From a virus, in IMG/VR virus record IMGVR_UViG_3300027721_000009, positions 64,001-98,976 of that record: DNA of 34,976 bases; one strand, 5' to 3'. The position numbers and the translations under genes were made by a program. This document shows positions 5,434-12,768 of this stretch, piece by piece. Below the pieces are notes generated by a model. That model did not search any database. It was not told the origin of the DNA and saw nothing but the letters and a program-made list of their open reading frames with translations. Positions within the stretch are counted from its first letter, which is position 1. The number at the start of each line of letters is the position of its first letter.

Positions 5434-5711
5434 AGCTTCCGAAGGATTACACCAAGCTGAACGGCAAGCAGCGCAGACTTGTGCGTGAAGAGTACGTCAG
5501 AATACAGGACGAGAAGTGTTGGTACTGTAGCGAGAAGCTCGACAGACCACCTAGGGCTGACGTTTCAATGAAGCCTATCAATTGGGGAATGTTCCCCCCC
5601 GGTTTCATGGATCATCCTGTCCACCTACAACACGATCATGATACGGGTATGACAGAGGGCGCAGTTCATTCCCTTTGTAATGCGTATCTGTGGCAATACC
5701 ATGGGCGATAA
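5430..5711 (+). CDS. HNH / endonuclease VII-like nuclease
   Basis: 93 residues. C30-x2-C33, then HLQHDHDTGMTEGAVHSLCNAYLWQYHGR with H68-D69-H70, H80 and C83. This is the beta-beta-alpha metal core (HDHxTG...GxxHxxCN) shared by recombination endonuclease VII and related HNH proteins; the CxxC plus H/C set would hold a structural zinc. Endonuclease VII of T4 resolves branched DNA (gp49). This protein lacks that enzyme's long dimerisation helices, so it could be a resolvase-like enzyme or a homing-type HNH inserted in the operon. The gene shares overlaps with both neighbours. Confidence 0.78.
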   Translation: MKLPKDYTKLNGKQRRLVREEYVRIQDEKCWYCSEKLDRPPRADVSMKPINWGMFPPGFMDHPVHLQHDHDTGMTEGAVHSLCNAYLWQYHGR

Positions 5712-5916
5712 GATCAGACTCGCTGCGAAGGATTTGCTTGACGCATCCAAACGATTCCGCGATGCGTGTAACGCAGTCTATTGCGCACAGAACCCCGAAG
5801 ACTTTGCGGACCATGTGAACATCCCACCGGAGGATGAAGCCATGGAGAGTCAACACGAAGCCTACCTCGCGCTAGAGAGTGCTGAATACTACATGAAGAA
5901 GGCATTGAAGAAATGA
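5701..5916 (+). CDS. Hypothetical small helical protein
   Basis: 71 residues from the ATG at 5701, which overlaps the HNH gene by 11 bases; an ATG at 5680 would overlap further and is less likely. The sequence is almost wholly helical (KIRLAAKDLLDASKRFRDACNAVYCAQ, then HEAYLALESAEYYMKKALKK), with two cysteines and an acidic middle. No family is recognised. The stop overlaps the next start as ATGA, so it belongs to the gp33-gp59 operon. Confidence 0.65.
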   Translation: MGDKIRLAAKDLLDASKRFRDACNAVYCAQNPEDFADHVNIPPEDEAMESQHEAYLALESAEYYMKKALKK

Positions 5917-6161
5917 GCGACAACAAGACAGAACTATTGAAAGAGACACTCAGCCTGTTTAACATGTTGGGTGTCATTCCCGGTCAGGGAGCAGACGGCA
6001 AACTCATGAGTAAGATCATGGACGAGCTATCAGGCGATGCGCCGCCGAGAGTCACATTCACCATGCCGCGTGGACGCTGCCCTTGTTGTGGCGCACCAGA
6101 CCTCATGAATTGCGACTGTAATCCAGACGACCAATTGGCGGCATTCGAAGCGCGAAAGTAA
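5913..6161 (+). CDS. Hypothetical protein with a cysteine cluster
   Basis: 82 residues. A helical N-terminal half (SDNKTELLKETLSLFNMLGV) precedes a small Cys-rich knuckle: C56, C58, C59, C67 and C69 in RCPCCGAPDLMNCDCNPDD. The spacing could hold one zinc ion. No family is recognised. It lies directly before gp59, sharing TAATG, and may have a DNA-transaction role by association only. Confidence 0.65.
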   Translation: MSDNKTELLKETLSLFNMLGVIPGQGADGKLMSKIMDELSGDAPPRVTFTMPRGRCPCCGAPDLMNCDCNPDDQLAAFEARK

Positions 6162-6772
6162 TGAACGGCTACGAAGTATTCTGCACCTATCAGGCTATCA
6201 AGCTGCACTTCACCACCGACACCTATTGCTTCTTCAAGTACAATGGTAAGGTAGCAACGAAACCCGCAGGCTTTGAGAAGCGCAAGGACAAGTATATGTT
6301 CCACCGGCTCGCTCGCAATCTACGCGACGAGGAAGTGGTGGGATTCTTTGTTTCCAACTTCCTCATGAAGCAGAAGGCGTGGACGCAGGATTTCCTTGAA
6401 CCGGAAGCGAAGGAAACGTATCTTGCATGGCGCAAGAAAATAGACTCGCTCTCTTACACGTTCGATCAGGACATGACTAAGATCATTGAGGAAATGGACA
6501 AGCGCGACATGGGAATCGGCGCGATGTTCAAGCCACCGGCAGACGGATCGTATCCTCTAATCTGGACGATGATGAATCAGGGTGACATTGAGTTCGAAAC
6601 CATGGTCATCCTGCACGGCATGACCGGCGTACTCGACTTGTGGGATGCGAAGTATAATTCGGATTTCATCTACGAGAAGACTTCTAAGCTCATACGCAAG
6701 TATGAACCTTTCTTGGGACTGGACGTACCCAAGTTCAAAAAGATCGTCCAAAAGCACTTGACTACATGTTGA
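6161..6772 (+). CDS. 59: gp59-like DNA helicase loader
   Basis: 203 residues against 217 in T4. It aligns by eye with T4 gp59: YQAIKLHF near the start (T4 YKLYLMIKQHF-like), FEKRKDKYMFHRLARNLRDEEVVGFFVSNFL (T4 YQKRRDKYFFQKLSEKYKLKELALIFISNLV), then KAWTQDF (T4 DAWIGD), IEFETMVILHGMTGVLD (T4 ISFETFILLDSFLNIID) and a final RKYEPFLGLDVPKFKKIVQ. gp59 binds fork DNA and gp32 and loads the gp41 replicative helicase. Its place directly upstream of gp32 is as in T4. The protein is basic and mostly helical, as expected. Confidence 0.88.
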   Translation: MNGYEVFCTYQAIKLHFTTDTYCFFKYNGKVATKPAGFEKRKDKYMFHRLARNLRDEEVVGFFVSNFLMKQKAWTQDFLEPEAKETYLAWRKKIDSLSYTFDQDMTKIIEEMDKRDMGIGAMFKPPADGSYPLIWTMMNQGDIEFETMVILHGMTGVLDLWDAKYNSDFIYEKTSKLIRKYEPFLGLDVPKFKKIVQKHLTTC

Positions 6773-6787
6773 AAATCGTGGTATACT
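6758..6787 (+). promoter_or_regulatory. Promoter before ssb (gp32), overlapped by a CTAAATA motif
   Basis: TTGACT (6758-6763), an 18-base spacer and TATACT (6782-6787) give 5/6 at both boxes. CTAAATA (6786-6792) overlaps the -10 element, so the same site could serve both host sigma70 and the proposed phage late polymerase, which would suit a protein needed throughout infection. Confidence 0.65.
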
Positions 6788-6795
6788 AAATACCA
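6779..6795 (+). repeat. Inverted repeat over the ssb promoter
   Basis: TGGTAT (6779-6784), spacer ACTAA and ATACCA (6790-6795) form a perfect 6-base inverted repeat centred on the -10/CTAAATA region. It could be an operator or a small 5' hairpin in transcripts passing through; it could also be chance. Confidence 0.4.
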
Positions 6796-6855
6796 TATAT
6801 TATGAATACTGTGGATAAGCTTAATACATCAATACTCCTATAAGGAAATACGCAA

Positions 6856-7755
6856 ATGGCATTAGATTTCAAATCTCTCAAAAAGTCCTCTGGACTCACC
6901 GAAAAACTCACCAAGGCAATCGAAGACAAGAACAAGGGTTCTTTCGCCAAGGATGACGAGCGGTTCTGGCAACCCGAAGTAGACAAGGCAGGAAACGGTT
7001 ACGCAATCGTTCGCTTGCTCGACGCTCCCGCAGTGGACGGCGAAGATGGTCTTCCGTGGGTACAGGTGTTCAACCATGGCTTCCAAGGTGGAGCGGGTTG
7101 GTACATCGAAAACTGCCCAACGACTGTGGGTGGCAAGTGTCCTGCTTGCGAACACAATAACAAACTCTGGAACTCCGGTATCGAATCCAACAAGGATATC
7201 GTCCGTAAGCAGAAGCGTCGGCTCACCTACATTTCGAACATCCTTGTCGTAGCTGACAAGAATCGTCCGGAAAACGAAGGTAAGGTCTTCCTCTGGAAGT
7301 ACGGTAAGAAGATCTTCGACAAGATTCAGGAAAAGCTGACTCCTCAGTTCGAAGACGAAACGGCAGTGAATCCGTTCGACTTCTGGAAGGGTGCTGACCT
7401 CAAGATCAAGATCCGCAACGTGGAAGGCTATCGTAACTACGATAAGTCCGAATTCGCTGACGCGGCTCCGGTCTACGAAGAGGACAAGAAGATCGAAGCA
7501 CTCTGGAAGAGCGCACACTCCCTCAAGCAGTTCGTTGCTCCGAAGGAATTCAAGACCTACGATGAACTGAGCGAGAAGCTCAATCGTGCCTTGGGTGCCG
7601 GTGGTGCGGTCGCGGCTCGCGCAGCCAAGATCGAAGACGACTCTGCACCGTGGCAGGAGCCGAAGGCAGCAGAGGCTCGCGCTCCACGCGCAACAGCCGA
7701 AGCGGTCAGTGTCGATGACGACATGGATTACTTCAACAAGCTCGCGCAAGAGTAA
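6856..7755 (+). CDS. 32: gp32-like single-stranded DNA binding protein
   Basis: 299 residues (T4: 301). The AAGGAAAT site stands before the ATG. The sequence follows T4 gp32: the RFW...VDKAGNGYAIVRLL strand, NHGF...GWYIENC, a zinc site with H74, C87, C95 and C98 (T4 H64, C77, C87, C90), the NILVV...NEGKVFLWKYGKKIFDKI segment, WKGADLKIKI, and NYDKSEF. The basic N-terminus (residues 1-21) would mediate cooperative binding and the acidic C-tail (SVDDDMDYFNKLAQE) would bind partners such as gp59. It coats single-stranded DNA in replication, recombination and repair. The 60-base AU-rich leader suits the autogenous translational repression known for T4 gp32. A strong terminator follows. Confidence 0.96.
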   Translation: MALDFKSLKKSSGLTEKLTKAIEDKNKGSFAKDDERFWQPEVDKAGNGYAIVRLLDAPAVDGEDGLPWVQVFNHGFQGGAGWYIENCPTTVGGKCPACEHNNKLWNSGIESNKDIVRKQKRRLTYISNILVVADKNRPENEGKVFLWKYGKKIFDKIQEKLTPQFEDETAVNPFDFWKGADLKIKIRNVEGYRNYDKSEFADAAPVYEEDKKIEALWKSAHSLKQFVAPKEFKTYDELSEKLNRALGAGGAVAARAAKIEDDSAPWQEPKAAEARAPRATAEAVSVDDDMDYFNKLAQE

Positions 7756-7785
7756 GTCCTAACCTGCGAAAGCGGGAACATGGCA

Positions 7786-7812
7786 GGGGAGGCAGGGATG
7801 CCTCCCCTTTTT
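7786..7812 (+). terminator. Strong terminator after gp32
   Basis: GGGGAGGCA (7786-7794), loop GGGA and TGCCTCCCC (7799-7807) followed by TTTTT. The perfect 9-pair stem separates the replication operon from the late tail block. It also shows that the in-frame ATG at 7780 upstream of gp4 is not the start of that gene. Confidence 0.95.
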
Positions 7813-7821
7813 ATTTGCGTC

Positions 7822-7828
7822 CTAAATA
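7822..7828 (+). promoter_or_regulatory. CTAAATA late-promoter candidate before gp4
   Basis: CTAAATA resembles the -10 element of T4 late promoters (TATAAATA). By T4 spacing, transcription would begin at or next to 7834, the A of the gp4 ATG, giving a leaderless mRNA. It sits just downstream of the gp32 terminator, where the late block needs a promoter. Confidence 0.6.
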
Positions 7829-7833
7829 AGTGC

Positions 7834-8256
7834 ATGGCATACTCTGGACGCTTTACACCGCAGAACCCGCAGAAGTACCTCGGCAATCCGACAGGCATCA
7901 TCTACCGCAGCCTGTGGGAGCGTCGAGTCATGGTCTATTGTGACACCACTCCGGAAGTCCTAGAATGGTCTTCGGAAGAGATTGTGATTCCCTACGTGTC
8001 GCCTCTGGACAATCGGGTTCATAGGTACTTCCCCGACTTCTTCGTAAGAACTAAGACGGGCGCGACTATCATGGAAGTGAAGCCGCACGCCCAATCCGTA
8101 CAGCCCAAACCGGGAGCCAAGCGCACCCGCCGCTATCTACGGGAAGTCATGACGTTCGGGGTGAATGAAGCCAAGTGGAAAGCAGCCACGGAATACTGCC
8201 TAGATAGGGGATGGAAGTTCAAAGTCATCACCGAGAAGGACTTGGGGATTAAGTAA
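7834..8256 (+). CDS. 4: gp4-like head completion nuclease
   Basis: 140 residues (T4: 150). MAYSGRFTPQNPQKYLGNP and IIYRSLWERRVMVYCD match the T4 gp4 start (MAYSGKWVPKN..KYRGDP, ITYRSNWEKFFFEWLD), followed by a PD-(D/E)XK core: RYFPDFF with D68, then MEVKP with E81 and K83. The end (KWKAATEYCLDRGWKFKVITEKDLGI) also matches. T4 gp4 is needed to finish DNA-filled heads before tail joining and probably trims or protects the DNA end. The start at 7834 is chosen because the upstream extension lies in the gp32 terminator. No Shine-Dalgarno site is visible. The stop shares a base with the next ATG. Confidence 0.92.
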   Translation: MAYSGRFTPQNPQKYLGNPTGIIYRSLWERRVMVYCDTTPEVLEWSSEEIVIPYVSPLDNRVHRYFPDFFVRTKTGATIMEVKPHAQSVQPKPGAKRTRRYLREVMTFGVNEAKWKAATEYCLDRGWKFKVITEKDLGIK

Positions 8257-8804
8257 TGGCAGCATCAGTATGGGAACGCCTGCGTCAGCAGATGAAGACA
8301 GCCGGAATCGCTCCTCGGACGGTAGCGGCGCGTCAGTGGTATGGAGCGGTCATCAATCGCGTCAAGATTCCCACTAATCGGTCTAATATTCTTAATGATC
8401 CCCGAAAAGCGACAGCACACGCTTTGATCGGACGGATGTACTGCTATCACTATATTCCCAAATATGAAGACACATTACCAGTATGGGATCAGTTTCCCCT
8501 TGTTTTGCCTATGGAAATTTACCCTGATGGATTCCTCGGATTGAATTTGCACTATTTGGACCCCTTCAACCGGCTCGCCCTGTTGGAACTCCTGCACGAT
8601 TTCATCACTAACACTAAATACAACGATTCGACTCGCTTTAAGTTGTCTTACAGTGTTCTCAATGGTATCAAGAAGTACGATATCATGCGACCTTGCATCA
8701 AGCGATACCTGTTGGAATACATGGAGTCGCCCATGATCTACGTCGAGCCGGATCAGTGGGAACTAGCTTGCCTGCTCCCATTCGAACGGTTCCACCACAA
8801 CTAA
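8256..8804 (+). CDS. Conserved T4-like assembly or virion protein, function uncertain
   Basis: 182 residues. The block GRMYCYHYIPKYEDTLPVWDQFPLVLP, then GFLGLNLHYLDPFNRLALLELL, is a strongly conserved signature of a protein family found beside head-completion or baseplate genes in many T4-like phages of marine and soil bacteria. The end RPCIKRYLLEYMESPMIYVEPDQWELACLLPFERF is also typical. In some annotations such proteins are called DNA end protector (gp2-like), which would fit the position next to gp4, but the sequence alone does not prove it. The N-terminus (ARQWYG) is basic. It contains a CTAAATA (8614-8620) that has no gene start nearby. Confidence 0.8.
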   Translation: MAASVWERLRQQMKTAGIAPRTVAARQWYGAVINRVKIPTNRSNILNDPRKATAHALIGRMYCYHYIPKYEDTLPVWDQFPLVLPMEIYPDGFLGLNLHYLDPFNRLALLELLHDFITNTKYNDSTRFKLSYSVLNGIKKYDIMRPCIKRYLLEYMESPMIYVEPDQWELACLLPFERFHHN

Positions 8805-8813
8805 GGTACGCCC

Positions 8814-9551
8814 ATGTTTCCAGATGCATTCCTCGCCCATCACGCCCTCCACTTCGACTTTTCCAAGGCGGCAAAGTTTGGAGTTCTAATCTTTCAGCCA
8901 TCGGGGTTGATCGCAGGCGGTCTATTGGGTGGTCTGATCGGACAGACCGCAGCCACCCGCTTCGCAATGAAACCACTCAATACGGCAGGCTTGGCATTCC
9001 AGTGCGAACAGGCTTCTCTTCCCGGCTACAGCCTCAACACGGTAGACCAGAAAATCTATGGTGCGCCGTGGAGTATCGCAGCCCAATCCGGAGACTATCC
9101 TCCACTGGAACTGACGTTCATCAGCGCAGGCGACCTATGGGAGCGCAAGTTCTTTGAGGACTGGATGGAGTTCATTGTACCAAAGGGTACAAAGCGTTCT
9201 GCGATTGATTCGTTTGTGGGCAACTTCACTGAGCAATTGGTCAATGCTAGTGGCACCCGCCGCGCAGCAGGCTCGGCAACCTACCGCAACGAGTACATTT
9301 CTACCATTCAGGTTATTCAGTTTCACGATACAGGGATCCCATCTGCTCGTTACACATTTGAAGAAGCCTATCCAGTCTCTATTGCTCCCACACCTCTCAG
9401 TTGGGGTGATGATAGCATCAATCGTGTTAACGTCACTTTCAAATACACGAATTGGGGTCGCGAATCTAATGTCGCCAGAACAATCTATGATCAATTTACT
9501 GCTCGCACAGGGGTAGTTATCGCGCCGGATCCTGCATTCGGTCCATTGTAA
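8814..9551 (+). CDS. 54: Tail-tube-fold baseplate protein, probably gp54 (tube initiator)
   Basis: 245 residues. After a Gly-rich hydrophobic stretch (about 32-45, LIAGGLLGGLIGQTA), the pattern FQCEQASLPGYSLNT...KIYGAPW, then PPLELTFISAGDLWERKFFEDWMEFI, YRNEYISTIQVIQFHD, YTFEEAYPVSIAPTPLSW and VNVTFKYTNW is that of the T4 gp19/gp54 tail-tube fold. gp54 completes the baseplate tip and starts tube polymerisation. It is shorter than T4 gp54 (320) and longer than gp19 (163), and lies with other hub/baseplate genes, so gp54 is preferred. The main tube protein gp19 usually lies with the sheath and portal genes, outside this window. AAGG stands before the ATG. Confidence 0.75.
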   Translation: MFPDAFLAHHALHFDFSKAAKFGVLIFQPSGLIAGGLLGGLIGQTAATRFAMKPLNTAGLAFQCEQASLPGYSLNTVDQKIYGAPWSIAAQSGDYPPLELTFISAGDLWERKFFEDWMEFIVPKGTKRSAIDSFVGNFTEQLVNASGTRRAAGSATYRNEYISTIQVIQFHDTGIPSARYTFEEAYPVSIAPTPLSWGDDSINRVNVTFKYTNWGRESNVARTIYDQFTARTGVVIAPDPAFGPL

Positions 9552-9566
9552 TATAAGGTGAAAAAT

Positions 9567-10292
9567 ATGGCATTGCCAAAGATTGAATACTCGGTTTATG
9601 AATTCTATGTCAAGAGCTTTGACCGCAAGCTGAAGTTCCGCCCATTTCTTGTCAAGGAAGAGAAAGTTCTCCTCATGGCAAAGGAATCGAAGGATCCAGA
9701 ATCCATCAAGCTCGCAATCAAGCAGATCATTCAGAACTGCGCATTGGAAGAGTTCGATGTGGAAACGATTCCAATGTTCGACGTTGAAATGATCTTCCTC
9801 AAGCTTCGCGCCAAGAGCGTAGGTGAGTCCGTCAAACTGGTCTTCAACTGCAAGAATGAGGTTGAAGAAGGTAAGCCATGTGACACTAATACGGATTATG
9901 TGTTGGATCTGGAAAAGGTTCAATACGAGAGTCTGGAAGGTCATGATCCAAAGATCATGATTACAGACAAGATCGGCATCAAGCTCAAGTATCCAACCCT
10001 CAAGTCTCTGGTGAATCTAGACTTTGAGGGCGACGAATTCACTACGTTCGTGGCAACCCTGCTTGCGAACATTGAGTACATCTTCGATGATGTGTCTGTG
10101 TACAAGCCAGACGACACCAGTAAGGAAGATGTATCCGAATTCCTGTTGAACCTCAAGCCGGAACACCTGATGCAAATTCGGGAGTTCTTTGAGTCTTCTC
10201 CCAAGGTCATTCTTGAAGACACTGTTACCTGTAAGAAGTGTGGATTTGTCCACAAACTGCATACGGAGAACCTACTCGATTTTTTTATTTGA
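9567..10292 (+). CDS. 26: gp26-like baseplate hub / tail assembly protein
   Basis: 241 residues from the ATG at 9567, which has AAGGTG six bases upstream; a GTG at 9558 lies inside that site. The sequence (FDRKLKFRPFLVKEEKVLLMAKES, IKQIIQNCALEEFDVETIPMFDVEMIFLKLRAKSVGE, LKYPTL) is typical of the T4 gp26 family of hub proteins. The C-terminus has a zinc ribbon half, CKKCGFVH. T4 gp26 is needed for hub assembly and is not abundant in virions. The gene ends at TTTTTTTATTTGA and overlaps the next ORF in the -1 frame. The pair lies directly upstream of the tape measure, the position of the G/GT assembly chaperones in other tailed phages. Confidence 0.82.
   Translation: MALPKIEYSVYEFYVKSFDRKLKFRPFLVKEEKVLLMAKESKDPESIKLAIKQIIQNCALEEFDVETIPMFDVEMIFLKLRAKSVGESVKLVFNCKNEVEEGKPCDTNTDYVLDLEKVQYESLEGHDPKIMITDKIGIKLKYPTLKSLVNLDFEGDEFTTFVATLLANIEYIFDDVSVYKPDDTSKEDVSEFLLNLKPEHLMQIREFFESSPKVILEDTVTCKKCGFVHKLHTENLLDFFI
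10280..10287 (+). other. Candidate -1 frameshift (slippery) site
   Basis: Seven T residues (10280-10286) and an A follow GA. In the gp26 frame this reads GAT TTT TTT ATT TGA, so both ribosomal tRNAs can re-pair after a one-base backward slip. The -1 frame is exactly that of the next ORF, which is open from 10238 to 10483. GGAG (10265-10268) lies 11 bases upstream, similar to the stimulating Shine-Dalgarno of dnaX. No clear downstream hairpin was found. Confidence 0.6.
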
Positions 10293-10483
10293 CCTTTGGA
10301 CATGATAGCCTTGAGAATTTTCTGCGCACTATTTGGGCAATGGTGCAGCATCATAAGTGGGATTATGATGCGATTATGAATATGGTTGCGTGGGAACGAC
10401 AGGTTTTCACGATGATGACTATGGTTTACTTGAAGGAAGAGAACGAACGAATCAAACTGGAACAGCAGACTAGAAGACGCTAA
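10289..10483 (+). CDS. 51: gp51-like hub assembly ORF; may be made as a -1 frameshift extension of gp26
   Basis: The frame is open from an ATG at 10238 inside gp26, but that start has no ribosome site and would encode part of gp26's zinc-ribbon region out of frame. Either TTG at 10289 (overlapping the gp26 stop as TTGA) starts a 64-residue protein, or a -1 slip at 10280-10286 fuses it to gp26, giving about 305 residues. The core FLRTIWAMVQHHKWDYDAIMNMVAWERQVFTMMTMVYLKEE resembles the short helical T domain of tail assembly chaperones and the small gp51-like proteins of T4-like phages (W, Y, ER pattern). The stop overlaps the tape-measure ATG as TAATG. Confidence 0.55.
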   Translation: MTFGHDSLENFLRTIWAMVQHHKWDYDAIMNMVAWERQVFTMMTMVYLKEENERIKLEQQTRRR

Positions 10484-12741
10484 TGACAACCAATGCAAAC
10501 CAAGTCCTATTACTGATTCAAAATCTGCCTGCCGAAGAGCAGAGCACTTTGATGAATGCCATGCGTATGTTGGAAGTCAACGCGCAGGATGAACAGTATT
10601 TCACCAACGTTACCAAGGCAATGCAGGCTGCGGGGTGGAACCCTGCCAAGCGTGCGACGGCGGGTGTCAAGGCTGCGTTGCGCAACAGGATGGAAACCAC
10701 GAAGGGTATCAATTCTCGTAAGACAGCAAGAATGATGCGTCTGTTCGGTATGCGCAAGTCGGCTGACTTCATGGACCGGTGGTTCACCAGTTCACCCAAG
10801 AAAAAGCTAAAGCCAATCAAGCTTCCAGCACAGACAAGATCCGGTGCTAGCAGTGGGTCATCCTCCACCGCAATGTCGAGCATCAAGACTCAGCTAAACG
10901 AGATTCAGATTCGGGTAATGGATATCGCTGACGATATCACCGATATCAAGACCCTACTCATGCCGAAGTTCTTCAATGCGAAGGGGCAGAAGGGAACCAA
11001 GGATGCCGGTAGTAATGAAGCGGGGATGTACAATCCACTCGCCCCTTCCGGAAGACAGTACAACAAGATTGATGATCGTACCGGAGAACTGCGCGGAGCC
11101 ACCGGAAAGAATTTCAAGAACTCGGCTGAAATGAGAGTTGCCCTTGAAACGGCTAAACTCGTTCTCAAGATCAAGCAAAAGGATGACGCTAAGGTAGAAC
11201 TCAAAAAGAAGTATGCATTCAAAGAAGAGTTGGAAACCTACGGCAAAGAGGATTCTGTAGAAGCACTGCGCGTCCATCTTGACGAACGCCTCGACAAGAT
11301 TGAGGGTATGTTTGAAAAGAGAGGTGGTCTGTTCGAAGCAATCACCAGTGCCATAGGATCGGTACTAACATCAATTACCGCGCTTCTGACACCGTTCCTC
11401 AACACAATCAAGAACATCTTCGGTGAGGTCATGAAGATCGGCAGATGGGCAATGCAGTTCGGCAGGCTTATCGGCAAGGGTCTGTATGGTCTTGTGCGCG
11501 GAATCTTCCACTCCGTCAGGCTGCTCAAGTATCTGATGAACCCTGTCGGTATGGCAGCAATGATGGCAGGAGCAGTCGTCACCGGTCTAGGCATGTTCTT
11601 TGATATGGGTATGAAGGCAGCAGCAAACAAGGCAATTGACGGTCTTGTGGGTGATGTAAGCAAGAAAATTGCAAAGGATCAGGCACAGTTTCCGGACCAC
11701 CCATACAGCGAAGACCAGAAGTACATGCAGTACAAGAAGGCTTTGGAATTGGGAGACAAGCAGGCGGCGGCTCGCGGACCTGAATATGTCTCTTATCAGA
11801 AGCAGCGTCTATTGACCAGTCCAAATCTGTCCGAAGAAGAACGAAAGTACGTCACGCGATACTACGAAGAGAAAGACGGCAACGTTGCCGGATTCCTTGA
11901 CCAGCTTGCGGCAGAAGATGGTCAGTACGAGGAATATGGTCACGGCTCATTCCCCATCGGTGAGTCTGGCGCACCTTCTGCACCGGCTGAAGGTGGAACC
12001 GGCGCACTTACGACCAACGTTCCGATTCCCGCAGGCATGTCCAAGAAACAGTGGGAAGTGTACCGCAATACCATTGGCTCCATTGAATCGGGTGGTGATT
12101 ACAAGGCTGTCGGCGGTTCGAATGATCATTACGATGGTAAGTATCAAATGGGTAAGGATGCAAAGACGGACGCGGCTAGAGTGTTAGGCATTCCAGATCC
12201 CGGTCATACGCCAGAAGCGCGGGAGGCGTTCCGCAACAATCCTGAACTACAGGAGAGAATGTTCGCGGCTTATACACAAGCCAATCACGGCTACATGCAG
12301 AACAATCCAAAATATCGCTCTATGACAAAGAATCAGCAGATTGAAACCTTGGGATATGCTCACAATCAGGGACATGGTGGAGCGAAGAATTGGCTCAACA
12401 CAGGTGAGGTTGGTGAGGATGGATTCCATACGAAAGGAACCAAATACTCCGAGGCTCTAGCCAAGAACCTCAAGAGTGTTCCGGATGAAGAGGTCTTGAT
12501 GGCTCAGAACCTAAGTCCTGCTACCACCATTCCCGGCGATAGCTTCGACAAGGAAGCCAGACAACATCAGTCCGGTGGTAAGGGTGATCAGGGTGTGACT
12601 GTGGTTAACGCACCAACCGTGAACAACGTCAACAATAACACCGTGGGTAAGCGTCCTGCTCCAAAGGCTGATGTTCTGGCTCAAGACAAGTCTCTGGTTC
12701 GCACAATCGGTCAAGATGCACAACATCCAGTGTACGCCTAA
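10483..12741 (+). CDS. Tape-measure protein with a muramidase / lytic transglycosylase-like domain
   Basis: 752 residues. The N-terminal third is helical and basic with a coiled-coil-like part (about 130-160, ITDIKTLL). Residues about 285-310 (AITSAIGSVLTSITALLTPFL) and 345-378 (MNPVGMAAMMAGAVVTGLGMFF) are hydrophobic and could span the host membrane on injection. From about 520, YRNTIGSIESGGDYKAVGGSNDHYDGKYQMG is a lysozyme-like motif with candidate catalytic E535; the region through about 680 fits one lysozyme-fold domain. A low-complexity tail (VVNAPTVNNVNNNT) follows. Its place after the gp26/gp51 pair and before gp48 corresponds to T4 gp29, which has no such domain. It could determine tail length and cut peptidoglycan. 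Confidence 0.75.
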   Translation: MTTNANQVLLLIQNLPAEEQSTLMNAMRMLEVNAQDEQYFTNVTKAMQAAGWNPAKRATAGVKAALRNRMETTKGINSRKTARMMRLFGMRKSADFMDRWFTSSPKKKLKPIKLPAQTRSGASSGSSSTAMSSIKTQLNEIQIRVMDIADDITDIKTLLMPKFFNAKGQKGTKDAGSNEAGMYNPLAPSGRQYNKIDDRTGELRGATGKNFKNSAEMRVALETAKLVLKIKQKDDAKVELKKKYAFKEELETYGKEDSVEALRVHLDERLDKIEGMFEKRGGLFEAITSAIGSVLTSITALLTPFLNTIKNIFGEVMKIGRWAMQFGRLIGKGLYGLVRGIFHSVRLLKYLMNPVGMAAMMAGAVVTGLGMFFDMGMKAAANKAIDGLVGDVSKKIAKDQAQFPDHPYSEDQKYMQYKKALELGDKQAAARGPEYVSYQKQRLLTSPNLSEEERKYVTRYYEEKDGNVAGFLDQLAAEDGQYEEYGHGSFPIGESGAPSAPAEGGTGALTTNVPIPAGMSKKQWEVYRNTIGSIESGGDYKAVGGSNDHYDGKYQMGKDAKTDAARVLGIPDPGHTPEAREAFRNNPELQERMFAAYTQANHGYMQNNPKYRSMTKNQQIETLGYAHNQGHGGAKNWLNTGEVGEDGFHTKGTKYSEALAKNLKSVPDEEVLMAQNLSPATTIPGDSFDKEARQHQSGGKGDQGVTVVNAPTVNNVNNNTVGKRPAPKADVLAQDKSLVRTIGQDAQHPVYA

Positions 12742-12744
12742 ATA
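12738..12744 (+). promoter_or_regulatory. CTAAATA late-promoter candidate before gp48
   Basis: The motif contains the tape-measure stop codon and lies 24 bases before the gp48 ATG, leaving room for a leader of about 19 bases. Confidence 0.5.
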
Positions 12745-12768
12745 ATCAACCAACTAACGAGAACTAGA

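Noticed and set aside
6862-7749. Long minus-strand open frame opposite gp32 (295 codons)
   Set aside because: It mirrors the codon bias of gp32, has no ribosome site and no recognisable product.
7780-7833. In-frame ATG upstream of gp4
   Set aside because: It lies at the gp32 terminator; homology to T4 gp4 starts exactly at the ATG at 7834.
8614-8620. CTAAATA at 8614 and at 24066 as promoters
   Set aside because: Both lie inside genes about 100-200 bases from the next start and are kept only in the motif count.
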